Below the pieces are notes generated by a model. That model was given only the letters and a program-made list of their open reading frames with translations, had not been told where the DNA came from and made no database searches. 64,000 nucleotides of DNA from Candidatus Binatus soli (GTDB taxonomy: Bacteria; Desulfobacterota; Binatia; Binatales; Binataceae). The stretch lies in the NCBI GenBank assembly GCA_002479255.1, contig DLMJ01000036.1, positions 1 to 64,000 on the forward strand, in the 5' to 3' direction. This document shows, one piece after another, positions 33,768 to 42,550 of this stretch (positions within the stretch are counted from its first letter, which is position 1; the number at the start of each line of letters is the position of its first letter). The position numbers and the translations under genes are program-made.

Positions 33768-35411
33768 TCAGCTCTTGCGGCGCGCGCGGTAACGGCGAAT
33801 CAGCGCATTAGTCGAGCTGTCGTGGGCTAGTGGAGGTTCCGCAGGAGATTCCAGCTCCGGGATGATTTTTTGCGCCAGGACTTTGCCCAGTTCCACGCCC
33901 CATTGATCGAATGAGTCTATGTTCCAGATTGCGCCCTGGGTGAACACGCTATGCTCGTAGAGCGCGACCAGCTTGCCGAGCGTTTCGGGAGTTAGCTCGT
34001 CGGCCAGGATTACCGTCGAGGGACGATTGCCCTCGAACACGCGATGCGGCGCCAGCCAATCCGGCGTGCCTTCGGCCTTGACCTGGTCGGGCGTTTTCCC
34101 GAATGCCAGCGCCTCGGCCTGCGCGAACACGTTCGAGAGCAGCAGATCGTGATGGCGTCCGAGCGGATTCAGCGCTCGGCAGAAACCGATGAAGTCGCAC
34201 GGAATAAGTTTCGTCCCCTGATGGATTAGCTGGTAGAACGAATGCTGGCCGTTGGTGCCGGGCTCGCCCCAGTAAATCGGTCCAGTCTGATAATCGACCG
34301 GCGCGCCTTCGAGCGTGACGTGCTTGCCGTTCGATTCCATCGTTAGCTGCTGGAGATAGGCGGGAAAGCGCTTGAGGTATTGCTCGTACGGCAGCACCGC
34401 GACGGTTTGCGCGCCGAAGAAATCGTTGTACCAGACGCAGAGCAGGCCCATCAGGACCGGCAGGTTGCGCGCGAACGGCGCAGTGCGAAAATGCTCGTCG
34501 ATGGCGTGGAAGCCGGACAGCATCGCGCGGAAATTGTCGGCGCCGACCGCGATCATCGTGGAAAGGCCAATCGCGGAGTCCATCGAGTAGCGGCCGCCGA
34601 CCCAATCCCAAAAACCGAACATGTTTTTCGTGTCGATTCCGAACTTCGCCACTGCGGCGGCGTTGGTCGAGACCGCGACGAAATGCTTCGCCACCGCCTG
34701 GTCGTTGCCAAGCGCGGCGAGACTCCAACTCCGCGCGGTCTGCGCGTTGGTCATCGTCTCGAGCGTGGTGAAAGTCTTCGACGAAATGATGAATAGCGTT
34801 TCGGCCGGGTCGAGATCGCGCGTGGCCTCGGCGAAATCGGTTCCATCGACGTTGGAGACGAAGCGCACGGTCAGATTACGGTCGCTGTAATGGCGCAGCG
34901 CCTCGTACGCCATGACCGGGCCGAGGTCGGAACCGCCGATCCCGATATTGATCACGTTGCGGATACGCTTGCCGGTGTGACCTTTCCAGGAGCCGGTTCG
35001 GATGCCCGCCGAAAAATCCGCCATGCGATCGAGTACCGCGTGGACTTTGGGCACCACGTCGTCGCCATCGACGCCGATTGAAGCGCTGCGCGGCGCTCGC
35101 AGCGCGACATGCAGGACGGCCCGCTTTTCGGTCACGTTAATTTGGTCGCCGCGGAACATCGAGTCGATGCGCCCGCGGAGTCCCACCTCTTCGGCCAATG
35201 CGAGCAGCAAGCGAAGAGTCTCGTCGGTCACGCGATGCTTGGAATAGTCGAAGTACAGGCCGGCCGCCTCGACGACGAGCCGTTCACCGCGCTTAGGATC
35301 CTCGGCGAACAGAGTTCTCAGGTGGCGGCTGTGGATCTGGTTGTAATGCGCCTGCAATGCCTTCCACGCGGGGCGCTCGGTTAGAGAATTCGTTTTCGTT
35401 GATGCCGGCAT
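33768..35411 (-). CDS. pgi: Glucose-6-phosphate isomerase
   Basis: 547 residues, the usual length of bacterial Pgi. Signatures: NIGIGGSDLGPVMAYEAL, the sugar-phosphate-binding SSKTFTTLETMTNA, active-site Glu in MESNGK and the C-terminal family motif FDQWGVELGK. Converts glucose-6-phosphate to fructose-6-phosphate in glycolysis/gluconeogenesis. It stands 75 bases upstream of the acetyltransferase start. Confidence 0.96.
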   Translation of the reverse strand: MPASTKTNSLTERPAWKALQAHYNQIHSRHLRTLFAEDPKRGERLVVEAAGLYFDYSKHRVTDETLRLLLALAEEVGLRGRIDSMFRGDQINVTEKRAVLHVALRAPRSASIGVDGDDVVPKVHAVLDRMADFSAGIRTGSWKGHTGKRIRNVINIGIGGSDLGPVMAYEALRHYSDRNLTVRFVSNVDGTDFAEATRDLDPAETLFIISSKTFTTLETMTNAQTARSWSLAALGNDQAVAKHFVAVSTNAAAVAKFGIDTKNMFGFWDWVGGRYSMDSAIGLSTMIAVGADNFRAMLSGFHAIDEHFRTAPFARNLPVLMGLLCVWYNDFFGAQTVAVLPYEQYLKRFPAYLQQLTMESNGKHVTLEGAPVDYQTGPIYWGEPGTNGQHSFYQLIHQGTKLIPCDFIGFCRALNPLGRHHDLLLSNVFAQAEALAFGKTPDQVKAEGTPDWLAPHRVFEGNRPSTVILADELTPETLGKLVALYEHSVFTQGAIWNIDSFDQWGVELGKVLAQKIIPELESPAEPPLAHDSSTNALIRRYRARRKS

Positions 35412-35856
35412 GGCGCCTTCTTACTTGACGGAGCGGAGGCACGGCGAAGCGTAGCGCAGGATAGATGTGCGGCGGTAGCGAGGCATGAGTTGATTATGGC
35501 AAAGGCGGCAGCCGATTGCCTACTCCTCAAGATGAAGAAGGGATGCCGCGTCGGCGATTGAATCATTCGATGTATCGCGATGGGACACAGGCAGTCTCAG
35601 ATTGGCCCGCTCGCTCTTTCTTTGGGCGGCTACGTCTAACTTTCTCTCGAAGCAACGGCTGGCATGAGTGGTGCACCTAAACCTCACTACGGGGCAGTGA
35701 GCCGAATGCTGAACGGATCGGAGATCTAAGCGGAAGAGCTGGGCTCATTGCAGAAACAAAATGAATTTGGCAGGCAACACAAGCGCCGCGGTCAACTGCC
35801 GGGTAACGTGGAACAAATCGATTGCGCTGACGCAACGCGCAAAGGAGAAATCAATA
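35412..35856. other. Intergenic region upstream of the Tad pilus locus
   Basis: 445 bases between the divergent pgi gene and the first flp pilin. It contains the -24/-12 element at 35660. The pilin frame is open back to 35761 but without ribosome site before 35857. No other structure was identified. Confidence 0.6.
35660..35675 (+). promoter_or_regulatory. Candidate sigma-54 promoter of flp/tad operon
   Basis: TGGCATGAGTGGTGCA fits TGGCAC-N5-TTGCA with GG and GC at exact -24/-12 spacing and two deviations. It lies 182 bases before the flp start codon, leaving a leader of about 170 bases. A sigma-54 activator gene (42551) closes the same locus, and a similar element precedes the orphan flp. 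Confidence 0.5.
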
Positions 35857-36036
35857 ATGAACTACATCAACAAACTCATGGTCAGGGTTCGCGAGAGCAA
35901 GAAGGGCCAGACGATGACTGAGTACGTGCTGATTGTCGCGGCGATCGCGGTAGCCGGTTACATCGCGTATGAAGGCCTCGAAGGCGGAATCAACACGATC
36001 ATCACCAACGTGACTGCGACGCTGAAGGCTGCGTAA
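35857..36036 (+). CDS. flp: Flp-type (type IVb) pilin, main Tad locus
   Basis: A 59-residue prepilin. Leader MNYINKLMVRVRESKKGQT, then MTEYVLIVAAIAVAGYIAY with the Flp Glu-Tyr pair, and a short C-terminal region ending in TLKAA. AAAGGAG lies 10 bases before the ATG at 35857. It is the structural subunit of the Tad pilus encoded by the following genes. A decayed copy follows at 36099, and the upstream leader (ATCGATTGCGCTGA) is copied too. Confidence 0.92.
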   Translation: MNYINKLMVRVRESKKGQTMTEYVLIVAAIAVAGYIAYEGLEGGINTIITNVTATLKAA

Positions 36037-36098
36037 GAACGCTGGTTCTCGCAACCAGTCGATTGCGCTGAGGCAACGCACAAAGAGGGGCATCGGCA

Positions 36099-36277
36099 AT
36101 GAACTACGTCAACAAACTCATTGTTCGGGTTCGTGAAGGCCCAGCGGGCCAGACGATGACCGAGTATGTGCTGATTATCGCGGCGATCGGGTGGCCGGTT
36201 ACATCGCGTATGAAGGCCTCGAAGGCGGAATCAACTCGATCATTATTAACGTGACCGCGAGTCTGGAGGCTGCGTGA
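36099..36277 (+). pseudogene. Flp pilin copy with a one-base deletion
   Basis: A direct copy of the preceding pilin, offset by 242 bases including its leader. It reads MNYVNKLIVRVREGPAGQT then MTEYVLIIAAI, but the sequence GCGATCGGGTGGCCGG near 36190-36205 is one base shorter than GCGATCGCGGTAGCCGG in the intact copy. The frame shifts and stops at 36254. The original frame remains open to a TGA at 36275-36277 and its end (LEAA) parallels the intact copy. A sequencing error is the alternative to real decay. Confidence 0.85.
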
Positions 36278-36323
36278 GACCAGCCCCCAAGCCCGCGAGG
36301 CCGAAACCCGGCGCGCGGGATAA

Positions 36324-36349
36324 GCGGCGGGGACCGAGTGCCCCGCCGC
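36324..36349 (+). terminator. GC-rich hairpin between pilin genes and cpaB (attenuator-like)
   Basis: GCGGCGGGG pairs with CCCCGCCGC around an 8-base loop. There is no immediate T-run (GCAAAATCAGGGTTTCTTT follows), so it is more likely a partial terminator or mRNA-protecting structure that keeps pilin transcript above that of the assembly genes. Confidence 0.45.
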
Positions 36350-36535
36350 GCAAAATCAGGGTTTCTTTGCAGACGAAGTGACGGGTCGATGCGAGGGAAA
36401 CAGTGACTTCAGGAAGCTCCGAGTTCGCCCGGTTCGGCGCAGCTCGCGACGGAGGTCGTAATGGGAGCGTGAGCGATTGAATTCTGCTGGTGCTGGCGGT
36501 CCGCACCGGCGGGTCGCACAAGAACGGGGGCATAG

Positions 36536-37618
36536 ATGAAACGACCTATAGGTTTCGTAATCCTTGCAGGAATGGGCGCGGTGCTGGCCGCGATTGTGGT
36601 CTTTTCAGCGATCAGAAAACGCGAGTCCGAAGTCCAGCGCGCGATGGCGCACACGGTCGAAATCGTGGTCGCGGCAAAGGACATACCGCTCGGCGCGAAA
36701 CTTGAGCCCGACGCCGTCAAAGTGGTTCGCTGGGCACGCGACGGCGTTCCGCAGGGCGCGTTCACGGATCCGCAGGCGGTCGCGGGCTCGTTCGCCAGGA
36801 GCGAGTTCGTCGCCAATGAGCCGGTTGTCGCGAGCAAGCTGTTCATGGGCGAAAAGACCTCCGGCGTGATGCCGCTGCTGATTCCAGCCGGGATGCGTGC
36901 GATGTCGGTGCCGGTGGACGAGGTCGCGGACATCGCAGGCTTTGTCGCGCCACACACGCGCGTCGACATCCTGGTCGCGGTCTCGGGCACTGGCCCGAGC
37001 GAGGGGTCCTTCTCGCGGATCGTTCTCCAGAACATCGAGGTTCTGGCTGTCGCCCAGGAAATCGAACACGTCAAGGACGAGCCGGAAGTAGTAAAGGTCG
37101 TGACCCTGTTGGTAACTCCGACCGACGCCGAAAAACTTACCCTTGCGAGCCATGAGGGAATGCTGCGTCTGGCGATGCGCAACTACAGCGACAGCAAAAT
37201 TGTCGCGACCAGAGGAATCGCAGTCGGCGAGCTTTTGCATGCGGGCGGCCCGACCTTGCCCGTGATGCAACAGCAGCCGGCAGCGGCGCTCGGCGCGCGC
37301 CCAGTGCATGGACCCACGCCGCTTCGAGTCGAAGTGGAAGTGATGCGCAATGGCACATCGTCGGAGGAGATTACCTTTGTCAATTCCGGCGTGGGAGCGC
37401 GTTCTTTCGTTCAAGCGCATCAGGACGCGCCTGCCATTTCGGAGCCGCAGTTGCCTGCGCCTCCGGGATTGCCCGACGCACCGCAATCTCCGGTCTCGGC
37501 CGCAAAGCCTGCTTCGTCCGCGAGCTTTGCCGGATGGACCGCGAGCGCATTCGCGGCGCCTATCGGGCCGGGGGATCCGGGGCATGTACCGGCGCCGAAG
37601 ACCTATGAAGTTCAGTGA
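36536..37618 (+). CDS. cpaB: Flp pilus assembly protein CpaB/RcpC
   Basis: 360 residues with an N-terminal membrane helix (PIGFVILAGMGAVLAAIVVF), a SAF/AFP-like domain (VVAAKDIPLGAKLEPDAVKVVRWARDG, split here as AAKDIPLGAKL and VKVVRWARDG) and a RcpC-type domain, then a Pro/Ala-rich tail. CpaB is a periplasmic partner of the Tad secretin. The secretin itself (CpaC/RcpA) is not in the window. The stop overlaps a GTG start of the next gene. Confidence 0.92.
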   Translation: MKRPIGFVILAGMGAVLAAIVVFSAIRKRESEVQRAMAHTVEIVVAAKDIPLGAKLEPDAVKVVRWARDGVPQGAFTDPQAVAGSFARSEFVANEPVVASKLFMGEKTSGVMPLLIPAGMRAMSVPVDEVADIAGFVAPHTRVDILVAVSGTGPSEGSFSRIVLQNIEVLAVAQEIEHVKDEPEVVKVVTLLVTPTDAEKLTLASHEGMLRLAMRNYSDSKIVATRGIAVGELLHAGGPTLPVMQQQPAAALGARPVHGPTPLRVEVEVMRNGTSSEEITFVNSGVGARSFVQAHQDAPAISEPQLPAPPGLPDAPQSPVSAAKPASSASFAGWTASAFAAPIGPGDPGHVPAPKTYEVQ

Positions 37619-38937
37619 TCGCAGGTGGCAATAAGGGGGGAAGCCATGAGGGTACGCAAGAACATACGCACGAACATTCCCCGCTTCCAGGCGGCCATAC
37701 CCAGGAGAAAGATCGAGTGCCAGTTGTCGGATTAAAGAGTGAGGGTCGTCGCAGCACGATGAAGGTCATGCTGGTCGGCGATCCCGGCGAGCAGCGCAGC
37801 CAGCTCAAGACGGTGCTGGCGGCACTGGCTGAGCCTGAACTCGAGATCGTCGAGGGCGAAACTGCCACCGCCGCGAATCTTTCCGAGAATGCCGCCGCGC
37901 CGCCCGACGCAACCTTGGTGATGGTCAACGGCAACGAGGAGGCTGCTCTGAGCTTTCTCCAGAGCCAGTCGCTCCATTCGCCGCGCCCAAGTCTGCTCGC
38001 CGTCCTTGGCGCGCGCTCGGCCGGGCTGATGAAGCGAGCACTGCGCTCGGGCGCCGATGAGATTCTCTTCATGCCGCTCGACCCGGGAGAGGCCACCCGC
38101 GCCCTGCTGAAAATAAGCGAGGCGCGCTGGCGCACCGAGCGCCACGAGGGCGGTGTGGTCATTTCCGTCACCAGCCTGATAGGCGGTGTCGGTGTGACCT
38201 CGCTGGCTGCCAACCTCGCGTTGGCGCTCGAGTCGTTGCATAAACGCGTAGCGCTGGTCGATCTCGATCTTCAGACCGGAGGCCTGGCGGTCTTTATGAA
38301 CCTCGATCCGGAAGTGACAATCATGCCGCTGGTGCGGCTGGAGCGTAAGCTCGATTCGATCCAGCTCGAATCCGCCTTGACCAGGCATCAATCGGGTGTC
38401 TATCTGCTGGCCGCGCCCAAGCGAATAGAAGAAGGCGAACTGGTTTCGGACATCACGGTCGGCACGGTGCTCGATCTGATTCGTCAGTTGTTCGACTACG
38501 TGATCGTCGATTGCGGCGACCACGTGGACGAAAACGCGGTCGCGGCGTGGGAGCGCTCGGAGCATCTATTTTACGTCCTCAATCAGTCGATCGCGGCGGC
38601 GCGATGCGCATGGCGATTCGTCGATCTGTTCGAGCGCCTGGACCTGACCAGCCTCGAGCCGCGCTTCATTCTCAATCGCTATAGTCCGTCGCATCCTTTG
38701 ACCGAGAAGGCGATCGAAGCAACTCTCGCCAGATCCATCTACGCGAAGATTCCAAGCGACGACCGGACTTTCGAATCTATCGAGATGAAGGCGCAGGACC
38801 TTTTCCAGCTCGCGCCGTCGTCCCCGGTCGCGCACGCGATGCTCGATCTCGCAGCTCTGGTAATGCCGCGTACGGAACCGGCCCCGCTTCAGGAAACATT
38901 TATGTCGCGGCTCAAATCCGCCTTCGCCACGCATTGA
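37615..38937 (+). CDS. tadZ: TadZ/CpaE-like pilus localisation ATPase homologue with degenerate Walker A
   Basis: Up to 440 residues. A receiver-like N-terminal domain starts at MKVMLVGDPGEQ, followed by a ParA/MinD-like domain from about residue 180. The deviant Walker A reads LIGGVGVTS: both lysines of the canonical KGGVGKT are replaced, so ATP hydrolysis is doubtful; the later LVDLDLQTGG and DYVIVDCGD motifs remain. TadZ marks the pole for Tad assembly. The start is uncertain: GTG 37615 overlaps the cpaB stop (GTGA), while ATG 37759 begins at the conserved domain. A 29-codon frame at 37646 with a G-rich ribosome site lies in between. Confidence 0.88.
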   Translation: MIAGGNKGGSHEGTQEHTHEHSPLPGGHTQEKDRVPVVGLKSEGRRSTMKVMLVGDPGEQRSQLKTVLAALAEPELEIVEGETATAANLSENAAAPPDATLVMVNGNEEAALSFLQSQSLHSPRPSLLAVLGARSAGLMKRALRSGADEILFMPLDPGEATRALLKISEARWRTERHEGGVVISVTSLIGGVGVTSLAANLALALESLHKRVALVDLDLQTGGLAVFMNLDPEVTIMPLVRLERKLDSIQLESALTRHQSGVYLLAAPKRIEEGELVSDITVGTVLDLIRQLFDYVIVDCGDHVDENAVAAWERSEHLFYVLNQSIAAARCAWRFVDLFERLDLTSLEPRFILNRYSPSHPLTEKAIEATLARSIYAKIPSDDRTFESIEMKAQDLFQLAPSSPVAHAMLDLAALVMPRTEPAPLQETFMSRLKSAFATH

Positions 38938-38956
38938 AGTCGATGAGGTATGCAAG

Positions 38957-40339
38957 ATGAGACTCACGGACAGGCTATCGAATGCCCCCAGGGGCGGACG
39001 CCCGCCGGAGATTGTCGGCGGCGGTGGCTCCCTTATCGGCGCGGCAGTGCGCCGGCGCAAGGATGCGATCGCGGATAGCTCGCGCCGCTTAAAGGTCAAA
39101 GTTCACAACAGACTGTTCGAGACCATCGACGTATCCAAGCTCGAGACCCTCGAGCCTGCGATGGTCTCCGCCAAAGTCACCGCCGCTATCAACGATATTC
39201 TCAATGAAGATGGCCGCCTCCTGACCGACACCGACCGCAGCCGGCTCATCGAGGAACTCAAGAACGAGCTGCTCGGCTTGGGTCCCCTCGAGCCGTTGCT
39301 CCGCGACGACGAAATCACCGACATCCTGGTCAACGGCTACAACCAGGTTTACGTCGAAAAGCGCGGCAAGCTGCACGCCACCGACATCGTGTTCCAGGAC
39401 GACCAGCATCTGATGATGATCATCGATCGGATCGTGTCTCGCGTCGGACGGCGCGTCGATGAGTCGTCGCCGATGGTCGATGCGCGGTTGCCCGACGGCT
39501 CGCGTATCAACGCGATCATCCCGCCGCTGGCGCTCGACGGCCCGTCACTGTCGATCCGGCGTTTCGGCAAGCATCGCTTCGACATCGGCGCGCTGGTCGA
39601 AAAGGATGCGCTCACTTGGGACCTGGTCGAGTTTCTGCTCGCTGTCGTTCGAGCGCGTCTGAACGTAATCGTCTGCGGCGGTACCGGCTCGGGCAAGACC
39701 ACGATGCTCAATTGTCTGTCCGCGTTCTTTCCCGAGGACGAGCGAATCGTGACGATTGAGGATTCTGCCGAGCTTTCCTTGCAACAGCCTCACGTCGTGC
39801 GGCTCGAGACGCGGCCGCCGAATCTTGAAGGCCGCGGCGAGGTCACGCAGCGCGACCTGGTCAAGAACTGTCTGCGAATGCGCCCGGACAGAATCGTCGT
39901 CGGCGAGGTCCGCGGCGCAGAAGTCTTCGACATGTTGCAGGCGATGTCCACCGGCCACGACGGTTCTATCGCCACCATCCACTCCAACAGTCCTCGCGAA
40001 TGCCTGGGCCGGCTCGAGATGATGATGCTGCTGTCGGGAATGTCGATTCCGCAGCGCGCGATGCGCCAGCAAATTGCCTCTGCCGTCAACATTATCGTTC
40101 ACGTCAGCCGGCTGTCCGACGGTTCGCGCAAAGTCATGAGGATTTCCGAGATCAGCGGCATGGAAGGCGAGATGATCATGATGCAGGACTTGTTCGAGTT
40201 TGTCCGCGCCGACACCACGCCGGCAGGAAAAATCAACGGCGCCTTTCAATCGACCGGCATTCGTTCAACCTACACGCAGCGCCTCGAAACGGCCGGATAC
40301 AAGACCGAATCGAAGGTGATCAAGATGGCTGCGCGATGA
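38957..40339 (+). CDS. cpaF: Tad pilus assembly ATPase CpaF/TadA
   Basis: 460 residues, secretion-ATPase (GspE/VirB11-like). N-terminal region with LGPLEPLLRDDEITDILVNG, Walker A GGTGSGKTTMLN, Asp box (VTIEDSAEL), Walker B region RIVVGEVRGAEVFDML and His box TGHDGSIATIHSNS. Hexameric cytoplasmic motor powering Flp pilus assembly. Stop overlaps the tadB start by 4 bases. Confidence 0.96.
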   Translation: MRLTDRLSNAPRGGRPPEIVGGGGSLIGAAVRRRKDAIADSSRRLKVKVHNRLFETIDVSKLETLEPAMVSAKVTAAINDILNEDGRLLTDTDRSRLIEELKNELLGLGPLEPLLRDDEITDILVNGYNQVYVEKRGKLHATDIVFQDDQHLMMIIDRIVSRVGRRVDESSPMVDARLPDGSRINAIIPPLALDGPSLSIRRFGKHRFDIGALVEKDALTWDLVEFLLAVVRARLNVIVCGGTGSGKTTMLNCLSAFFPEDERIVTIEDSAELSLQQPHVVRLETRPPNLEGRGEVTQRDLVKNCLRMRPDRIVVGEVRGAEVFDMLQAMSTGHDGSIATIHSNSPRECLGRLEMMMLLSGMSIPQRAMRQQIASAVNIIVHVSRLSDGSRKVMRISEISGMEGEMIMMQDLFEFVRADTTPAGKINGAFQSTGIRSTYTQRLETAGYKTESKVIKMAAR

Positions 40340-41295
40340 ACCTCGGCGACCTGTTGATTCCGGCTGCGGCCGCGGGCTTCGTGCTGATTGCCTGCGCGCT
40401 GCTGTTCATGCGGCGCAATCGGCCCCGCGTCACGCGCTCCGTGATGCGGCGGATGTCGCGGCCCAACGCAATCCCGGCCGACGACATCACCAGGACCGAT
40501 CGTTACCACCTGACCGGACGCGAATTTCTAAACAGGTTCTATCGGCTCGATCTGCTCCAGAAGCTCGAGGAAAACCTCTGGCAGGCCGGAATCTACGCCC
40601 GCATTAGCGACGTGCTGCTCGTGATCCTGCTGATGTTCACGGCGGGCCTGTTCGCGGGCGAGGCGATTTGGGGGATGGAACTGGTGTCAATCGCGGTGGG
40701 CGCGGCTATGGCAAGCCTGCCGATAGTTTATATCCGGGTGCGCAGGCAGCGGCGCCTCAAGGCATTCGCCAAGCAACTGCCATACGCGCTTGATTTGATG
40801 AAATCGTCACTCGAAGCGGGCCATACGCTGCTGCGCGGATTGCAAGTCGTGGTCGGAGAGTTCGCCGATCCGATCTCCACAGAATTCCGCTCTGCTATCG
40901 AACAGAGCCGGCTGGGGCTGCCGCTGCCGCGGGCGCTTGAAGAGATGCTCAAGCGCGTGCCGCAGGATGATCTCCGCCTGCTGGTCGTCGCGGTGCGGGT
41001 GCAATCGGAGGTCGGCAGCTCGCTGGCGATAATAATCGGACGGCTCTCGGAAATCGTTCGCACCCGCCAGCGCCTGCAACAGCAAATCAAGGCGCTGACG
41101 GCCCAATCCAGAATGAGCGGGATACTGGTCGGGTTCCTGCCGATCGTGATGCTGGCTGCGTTCAGCGTCATCCAGCCAAGCTATACCAACACGCTCTTTT
41201 ACGATCCGACCGGCCAAAAGATTCTCGAAGTTGCCTGCGTGCTTGACGCCCTGGCGTTCCTGTCAATTCGCAAGCTCCTGAAGGTGAAGTACTGA
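40336..41295 (+). CDS. tadB: Tad pilus inner-membrane protein TadB
   Basis: About 319 residues from the ATG at 40336 (MNLGDLLIPAAAAGFVLIA), overlapping the cpaF stop as ATGA. It has an N-terminal helix, a helix pair near 90-130, a T2SSF domain (LPYALDLMKSSLEAGHTLL, EVGSSLAIIIGRLSE) and C-terminal helices. It forms the inner-membrane platform with TadC. A longer open frame upstream (to 40000) is only a shadow of cpaF. Confidence 0.92.
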   Translation: MNLGDLLIPAAAAGFVLIACALLFMRRNRPRVTRSVMRRMSRPNAIPADDITRTDRYHLTGREFLNRFYRLDLLQKLEENLWQAGIYARISDVLLVILLMFTAGLFAGEAIWGMELVSIAVGAAMASLPIVYIRVRRQRRLKAFAKQLPYALDLMKSSLEAGHTLLRGLQVVVGEFADPISTEFRSAIEQSRLGLPLPRALEEMLKRVPQDDLRLLVVAVRVQSEVGSSLAIIIGRLSEIVRTRQRLQQQIKALTAQSRMSGILVGFLPIVMLAAFSVIQPSYTNTLFYDPTGQKILEVACVLDALAFLSIRKLLKVKY

Positions 41296-41305
41296 AATAA
41301 CTGCG

Positions 41306-42241
41306 ATGCCGGCCATCTATGCAAGCTTGACGGTGTTTGTTCTGTTCGGCGCGATCTTCCTCGCGATCTACGCGGCGATCTACGGGATTAATCGCCCGTT
41401 TGACGAGCGCATCACCGAGATCGGCGTCAAGATGCGCGTCGCCTATGGAAATCCCGCCCATCTCGACATGGAATCCAAGACCTTCGCGCGTTCGCTGTTT
41501 CGATGGGTCGCCAGGCATCTTCCCGAACCCGCGCCAAATACTCCGGAGCGCGAGAAGCTCGCACAGACCTTGGTTCGCGCCGGCTTTCCCGGGCCCGGCG
41601 CCGTCCGCACCTTTCACTTCGCCCGCCTCTCATCGACGGCGGGAACTGCGTTCCTTGCGCTCGTCGTCACGATCGCGCTTGGCTTCCACGGCATCAAGCC
41701 GCTGCTGTTCATGCTGATCGGTCTGGGCGCCGGCGCATTCGCACCCAGCTACTATATCGGCCGCAAGGCCAGAAACCGTCAGCAGTTAATCGCCAGCCAA
41801 CTCTCCGACGTTTTGGATTTGCTGGTGGTCTGCGTCGAAGCCGGTCTCGGCCTCAGCGAAGCCATCAAGATCGTCGGATCGGAAACGCAGCGCCAAAATC
41901 AGGAAATAGGGGCCGAGCTGTCGATCGTGTCAGCCGAGCTCGCCGCCGGCAGTTCGCTTGGCCAGGCGCTGAGAAGTTTCGCCGTTCGCACCGCCGTCGA
42001 CGACATCAAACCGCTGGCCGCGACGCTGGTGCAGAGCGAAAAGCTGGGCGCGCAAATCGGTCCCGCGCTGCGTTCGATCTCGGACACGCTGCGCAACAAC
42101 CGCCGCCTGCGCGCCGAAGAAGCGGCGGCAAAGACCACGGTCAAGATTCTCTTCCCGCTGGTGCTGTTCATTTTGCCCGCCATGATGAGCGTGATCGTCG
42201 GCCCCGCCATGATTCAGATCATGCGGGCACTTTCCAGGTAA
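41306..42241 (+). CDS. tadC: Tad pilus inner-membrane protein TadC
   Basis: 311 residues, a T2SSF-family membrane protein. Helices near the N-terminus (SLTVFVLFGAIFLAIYAAIY) and around 110-150, the T2SSF core LPDVLDLLVVCVEAGLGLSE-like region (SDVLDLLVVCVEAGLGLSEA) and the final helix. Partner of TadB. It is 10 bases after tadB. It is the last assembly gene; no prepilin peptidase or TadD/E/F/G follows. Confidence 0.92.
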   Translation: MPAIYASLTVFVLFGAIFLAIYAAIYGINRPFDERITEIGVKMRVAYGNPAHLDMESKTFARSLFRWVARHLPEPAPNTPEREKLAQTLVRAGFPGPGAVRTFHFARLSSTAGTAFLALVVTIALGFHGIKPLLFMLIGLGAGAFAPSYYIGRKARNRQQLIASQLSDVLDLLVVCVEAGLGLSEAIKIVGSETQRQNQEIGAELSIVSAELAAGSSLGQALRSFAVRTAVDDIKPLAATLVQSEKLGAQIGPALRSISDTLRNNRRLRAEEAAAKTTVKILFPLVLFILPAMMSVIVGPAMIQIMRALSR

Positions 42242-42550
42242 TCACGATCCGTTTGGATCAATCGCTACAACAGAACGCTCACCGCCCGCCATACCAGCCC
42301 CGACTTCCAGCTCACCGGCCGGCGCGACTTGCCTGCGCTGCTGACGCGCGCCGACTAATCCGCCTGCTCGCCGCGTGCGAGTAGCGGCAAACCGATGTCG
42401 CATTCCGACTGCTCGACGCCATCGAAATGCCGCATCGAGCGCCGTATGCGGCGCAGCGCGCAGTTGTGCCTATTACAGACAACCGTTCAATGAGTGTCCC
42501 GATTCCGAGCCGATGGCCCGTCATTTGCTCTGAAACCTTGTGGTTGACCT
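42242..42550. other. Intergenic region between tadC and sigma-54 activator
   Basis: 309 bases without convincing gene. Frames here lack a ribosome site and recognisable product. No clear terminator or -24/-12 element was seen. Confidence 0.5.

Noticed and set aside
36605..37585. 326-codon open frame antisense to cpaB
   Set aside because: High-GC shadow frame; the plus-strand CpaB homology is clear.
37646..37735. 29-codon frame with a good G-rich ribosome site between cpaB and tadZ
   Set aside because: No recognisable product, and it overlaps a plausible tadZ N-terminal extension; kept only as a note on the tadZ start.
40000..40335. N-terminal extension of tadB into cpaF
   Set aside because: Shadow of cpaF; the ATGA overlap at 40336 gives a normal TadB start.
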